Of a stretch of 22,500 bases of DNA, positions 19,637 to 22,500 are shown in pieces. The stretch spans positions 15,001-37,500 of the forward strand of contig JAWQFJ010012337.1 in the NCBI GenBank assembly GCA_034096865.1, in the 5' to 3' direction. Made by a program: the position numbers and the translations under genes. The number at the start of each line of letters is the position of its first letter. Within the stretch, counting starts at the first letter, position 1. The notes under the pieces were generated by a model. That model saw nothing but the letters and a program-made list of their open reading frames with translations. It was not told the DNA's origin and ran no database searches. This stretch comes from Theodoxus fluviatilis. Lineage: Eukaryota > Mollusca > Gastropoda > Cycloneritida > Neritidae.

Positions 19637-20150
19637 TCACTCGTAAGGCTCCGGTCTTCGTCCCGTCGAAGTGATCTAAGCGCATCTGGAGCAAAAGAGT
19701 GCCTTCAGCTGCTTCTGGAAAGACCCAAAAGAGCAATATATTATTATAAATGTGGGAAGATCATTCCAAAGAACTGTTTTGGCATATGAACAAGAGCGCT
19801 GACCATTCGTTTTTAGATTCATGCTTGGTGTTTTCAGAAATCCACTAATGGAAGATCTGAAGCTGTTTTGTGGTATTCAGACAGTTAGCAATTCCCTCGG
19901 GTACGACGGATCGCACCCACTCAGACACTTGTATGCCAGACAGATAATCTTAAATTCTACCCTGAACGTGACAGGAAGTCAATGAAGTGTTTTCAGTGCT
20001 GGAGATATGCATGCCTGGGCGCATAGGAGTTTGACAACCCTAGCGCTCACGTTTTGGATCAACTGCAATTTCTGCGTACGATGGCTTGTAATTCCAAGCA
20101 GAAGTCTGTTTCAATAGTCCGTGTGGGAAAGAACGAGAAAGATAATGATA
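19637..20150 (-). mobile_element. 5'-truncated LINE: C-terminal end of ORF2 (reverse transcriptase protein)
   Basis: On the minus strand one continuous frame from about 20150 to the TAG at 19676-19678 gives the typical C-terminal landmarks of L2/CR1/RTE-type non-LTR elements in order: IFLVLSHTDY-N, HRTQKLQLIQNVSARVV, ALKTLH-LPVTFRVEFKI, AYKCLSGCDPSYPRELL, LRSS-like FRSSI, VLWNDLP and SFQKQLKALF. Three in-frame TGA codons interrupt it: 20111-20113 at the usual Cys of DYCN, 19979-19981 at the usual Trp of LHWLP, and 19877-19879. There is no net frameshift. The fragment is inactive. A short 3' end (19637-19675) passes into AT/AC microsatellite on the minus strand. Confidence 0.85.
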
Positions 20151-20395
20151 ATGTATGTGCGTGCCTACGTGCGCAAATGTTTGTGTGATGTGTGTGCACG
20201 TGCGTGTATGTGCATGTGTGCGCGCGTGCATGTGTGTGTTTCCATGTGATTGGGTGTGTTTTTGTGTATGCATGCGTTCGTGTATATGCATGCACGTATG
20301 TGTGCGGGTGCCTGTACTTGTGCATATGATAATATGTGCATGAGCATGTGTGTGCGTGCGCGCGCGCGAGCGAGCGCAAGCGCGTGCATGTATGT
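20150..20395 (+). repeat. Degenerate GT/ATGCAT/CG alternating tract
   Basis: Old GT repeat rich in TGTGTGCG, ATGCAT and a CG core (20359-20370), keeping purine-pyrimidine alternation over long stretches. It borders the truncated 5' side of the LINE. Cys/Val and His/Thr frames are artefacts. Confidence 0.85.
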
Positions 20396-20547
20396 TTGGT
20401 TGTGTCTGGCAGTAAAATTTTGAGAATGTTTTGTAAAGTGCTGGAAAATACGAGAGCAATGTGGAAGCTTCCAGCTCTGACGTAATCCCCTCGACAGGCT
20501 CGTTGCTTAGTTACGTCGCGTAGTCAGGGCGGAATCGACTTGAAGTG
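20396..20547. other. Short unique segment
   Basis: No exon recognised. It contains CRE-like TGACGTAA (20477-20484) and TTACGTCG (about 20511-20518) just upstream of the full CRE. Confidence 0.4.
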
Positions 20548-20628
20548 TCACGTGACGTCACTTTGTGTTAGCCCAGTGCATTCTTGTTGTTTCGAGAAAA
20601 TTCTAGAGGCACTGAAAATAATATATAA
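20548..20628 (+). promoter_or_regulatory. E-box/CRE composite with downstream TATA box
   Basis: CACGTG (20549-20554) overlaps a perfect TGACGTCA CRE (20553-20560). TATATAA (20622-20628) lies 61 bases downstream on the plus strand. A start site would fall near 20655, inside the following GA repeat, and no credible coding exon follows. The elements are therefore seen, but promoter function is inferred. Confidence 0.3.
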
Positions 20629-20630
20629 GC

Positions 20631-20635
<5 letters not shown>

Positions 20636-20666
<31 letters not shown>

Positions 20667-20725
20667 AGAGAGAGAGAGAGTATGCATATATGAGTGTGTA
20701 TGTGTGCGTGCGTGTGTATGTGTGC

Positions 20726-20774
<49 letters not shown>

Positions 20775-20819
20775 TATGCATGTATGAGTGTGTATGTGTG
20801 CGTGCGTGTGTATGTGTGC

Positions 20820-20914
<95 letters not shown>
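20636..20914 (+). repeat. Compound array: (GA)n alternating with a duplicated 49-bp TG-rich module
   Basis: Three GA runs (20636-20680, 20730-20774, 20823-20914, the last about 46 copies) are separated by two near-identical modules, 20681-20729 and 20775-20822. Each module starts TATGCAT and contains GAGTGTGTATGTGTGCGTGC. Confidence 0.95.
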
Positions 20915-20915
<1 letters not shown>

Positions 20916-21027
20916 AAGCAAAAAAAGGTGAGCGCAAAAATTTTGTCCATCTCCGAACCCAAGAAACTGCGGATGTCCTCCCAAAAATCCACCCTCTGGT
21001 TTGTTGAGGATGAGAACAGAGCCACCG
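20915..21027. other. Unique spacer before the minisatellite
   Basis: No gene or repeat recognised. A frame running in from the GA array ends at a stop within the first minisatellite unit. Confidence 0.4.
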
Positions 21028-21577
21028 CGTCGTCCTAACGGCCTCACGACAGCGTCGTCCTAACGGCCTCACGACAGCGTCGTCCTAACGGCCTCACAAC
21101 AGCGTCGTCCTAACGGCCTCACAACAGCGTCGTCCTAACGGCCTCACGACAGCGTCGTCCTAACGGCCTCACGACAGCGTCGTCCTAACGGCCTCACAAC
21201 AGCGTCGTCCTAACGGCCTCACAACAGCGTCGTCCTAACGGCCTCACAACAGCGTCGTCCTAACGGCCTCACGACAGCGTCGTCCTAACGGCCTCACGAC
21301 AGCGTCGTCCTAACGGCCTCACGACAGCGTCGTCCTAACGGCCTCACAACAGCGTCGTCCTAACGGCCTCACGACAGCGTCGTCCTAACGGCCTCACGAC
21401 AGCGTCGTCCTAACGGCCTCACAACAGCGTCGTCCTAACGGCCTCACAACAGCGTCGTCCTAACGGCCTCACAACAGCGTCGTCCTAACGGCCTCACAAC
21501 AGCGTCGTCCTAACGGCCTCACAACAGCGTCGTCCTAACGGCCTCACAACAGCGTCGTCCTAACGGCCTCACAACAG
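21028..21577 (+). repeat. 25-bp minisatellite, exactly 22 units, one dimorphic position
   Basis: 550 bp divides into 22 gapless 25-bp units, the first being 21028-21052. All units I read are identical except at unit position 21, which is G in units 1, 2, 5, 6, 10, 11, 12, 14 and 15 and A in the other thirteen. The change is CpG to CpA (CACGACAG versus CACAACAG). Every unit keeps CpGs at positions 1-2, 4-5 and 12-13. The 25-bp period shifts frame each unit and brings in a TAA stop, so the array does not encode protein. It is not CRISPR: there are no spacers. Confidence 0.97.
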
Positions 21578-21680
21578 GCAAATAACGAGGGAAGTCGAGA
21601 CTGGGCTTGCTCATACTCTACCCAGCTCTAGTGCGTTTCATCATCTATGGCCTTACGGGCTCTAAAGATGCTGATAGGCC
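21575..21680 (-). mobile_element. tRNA-like SINE fragment, copy B
   Basis: 106 bases align with copy A (10768-10873) without net gaps at about 73% by hand alignment. On the minus strand the A-box-like region reads CTAGAGCTGGGTAGAG. The B-box end seen in copy A is missing: the homology runs out at the edge of the 25-bp minisatellite. Confidence 0.6.
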
Positions 21681-22500
21681 GGGGAAAATCTTCAATTTTT
21701 TCATTCCCTGCCTCCATAGCATTGCAACCTTGATCTCAGTATCTGTGTTGTAAAGAGATCCCTGATTTACCTCCTTGGGTGACCATGAATTTGTTTGACC
21801 AGTTCTCCCTTTGCTTGATCTTTGGAATACCCCCCAAAAGGAAGCGAACAAAAATGTGTGCGTGCGAAATGTCCTTGAGCAAAACGAGTTTCTTAAACAA
21901 ACATTCTGGGGTTTTCTTTCTAATTATCTTTGCATTAACAGGCTATACCCGACGGACACTTTTTTTTAATTGATCGTTTCCTGTTGATGGAAAGTGCAGC
22001 TTCTCAACAGCAGAGACCAGAGTAAGGAAAACTGGAGAGACAAGCTGAACATGATTCATGATCAGAGAAAAATGCAGTGTTAGCTCGAAAGACATTTCCC
22101 GCTACCTCAGAACAGAAGACCTAATGACTGTAAGCATAAGGGAGAGGATACTACCCCTACAAGCTGCTTCCCGGTGGTACATCGTGTTGCTTGGGGCCAT
22201 GGGAGAACTACTGGAGTAAGGCCCAGACAGCTCCATGACCAGGGGTCACAGCTGATGTTGGGGACATCTAACAGCAGCTGCCGTATGCAAGTCCTTTATG
22301 GAACAAAGAGCAAAGTCCTATGTGAATGTGCAACGTACTTACTCGAAACTTCGGTCCCTTTCACTGCACGGCAATACGCACTTGGAAAGTGGCAACTCTT
22401 GTCAGTTAAGTCTCTGCGTCGAATGACTTCAAGCGTGCACGCATGACTGACAGCGTGAGGTAGGTCTGTACGTGATAAACGCTTCTTACGTGCAACGCGT
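21681..22500. other. Unique sequence, no gene seen
   Basis: AT-leaning DNA that should be further intron if the GABA-B-like gene continues past the window. I looked for the next ligand-binding-domain exon and found no match. Frames of 60-90 codons have no motif. A short stretch near 22049-22098 weakly resembles 18077-18127 and may be another worn dispersed repeat. Confidence 0.45.

Noticed and set aside
21028..21577. CRISPR-like array
   Set aside because: The 25-bp units are directly adjacent with no spacers, no cas genes are present, and the setting is eukaryotic.
22174..22446. 90-codon plus frame near the window end
   Set aside because: No motif, no splice support and chance-like composition.

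Overview
This is animal nuclear DNA, most likely from a marine invertebrate and plausibly a mollusc. That guess rests on very long dinucleotide and trinucleotide arrays, degenerate tRNA-like SINE and LINE fragments, and short spliced exons with consensus GT-AG borders in gene-poor DNA. Nothing looks prokaryotic. There is no operon structure, and nearly all long open frames run through simple repeats and are not genes. The taxon is an inference.

Two gene pieces are well supported. (1) On the minus strand at 5978-6267 is a first coding exon with a clear signal peptide. It ends at a consensus splice donor and is preceded by a compact promoter: a TATA box at 6459-6465 and a perfect cAMP response element (CRE) at 6500-6507. 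(2) On the plus strand at 19329-19466 is a 46-codon internal exon of a class C GPCR. It belongs to the extracellular ligand-binding domain of a GABA-B-type receptor and most resembles the GBR2 subunit. No other exon of either gene was found.

Layout: 677-1973 GA purine array; 1974-2645 mostly unique, with a doubtful exon or LINE tail; 2646-3730 compound GT/TGCC/TCTG/TC arrays; 3861-4560 G-rich and purine-rich; 4560-5977 unique; 5978-6507 secreted-protein exon and promoter; 6733-7060 diverged tandem duplication; 7061-7980 unique; 7981-10290 a 2.3-kb period-3 array; 10735-10873 SINE copy; 10880-12660 unique; 12666-13190 GT array and G-rich minisatellite; 13191-14540 unique with two hairpins; 14558-14876 AAC and CCAA tracts; 15127-15760 GA array; 16236-16334 GT array; about 16440-16900 CpG-rich; 16900-19328 unique; 19329-19466 GABA-B-like exon; 19482-20150 GT array abutting a LINE remnant; 20150-20914 GT/GA repeats with a second CRE plus TATA; 21028-21577 minisatellite of exactly 22 units of 25 bp; 21575-21680 second SINE-like copy; then unique sequence to the end.

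The most unusual items are the 22-unit minisatellite, whose units differ at one CpG/CpA position and which starts where SINE homology ends; the CRE/TATA promoter driving an unidentified secreted protein; the GT microsatellite and LINE end lying 15 bases behind the GABA-B-like splice donor; and the strand bias by which all long GT arrays and most GA arrays lie the same way round.
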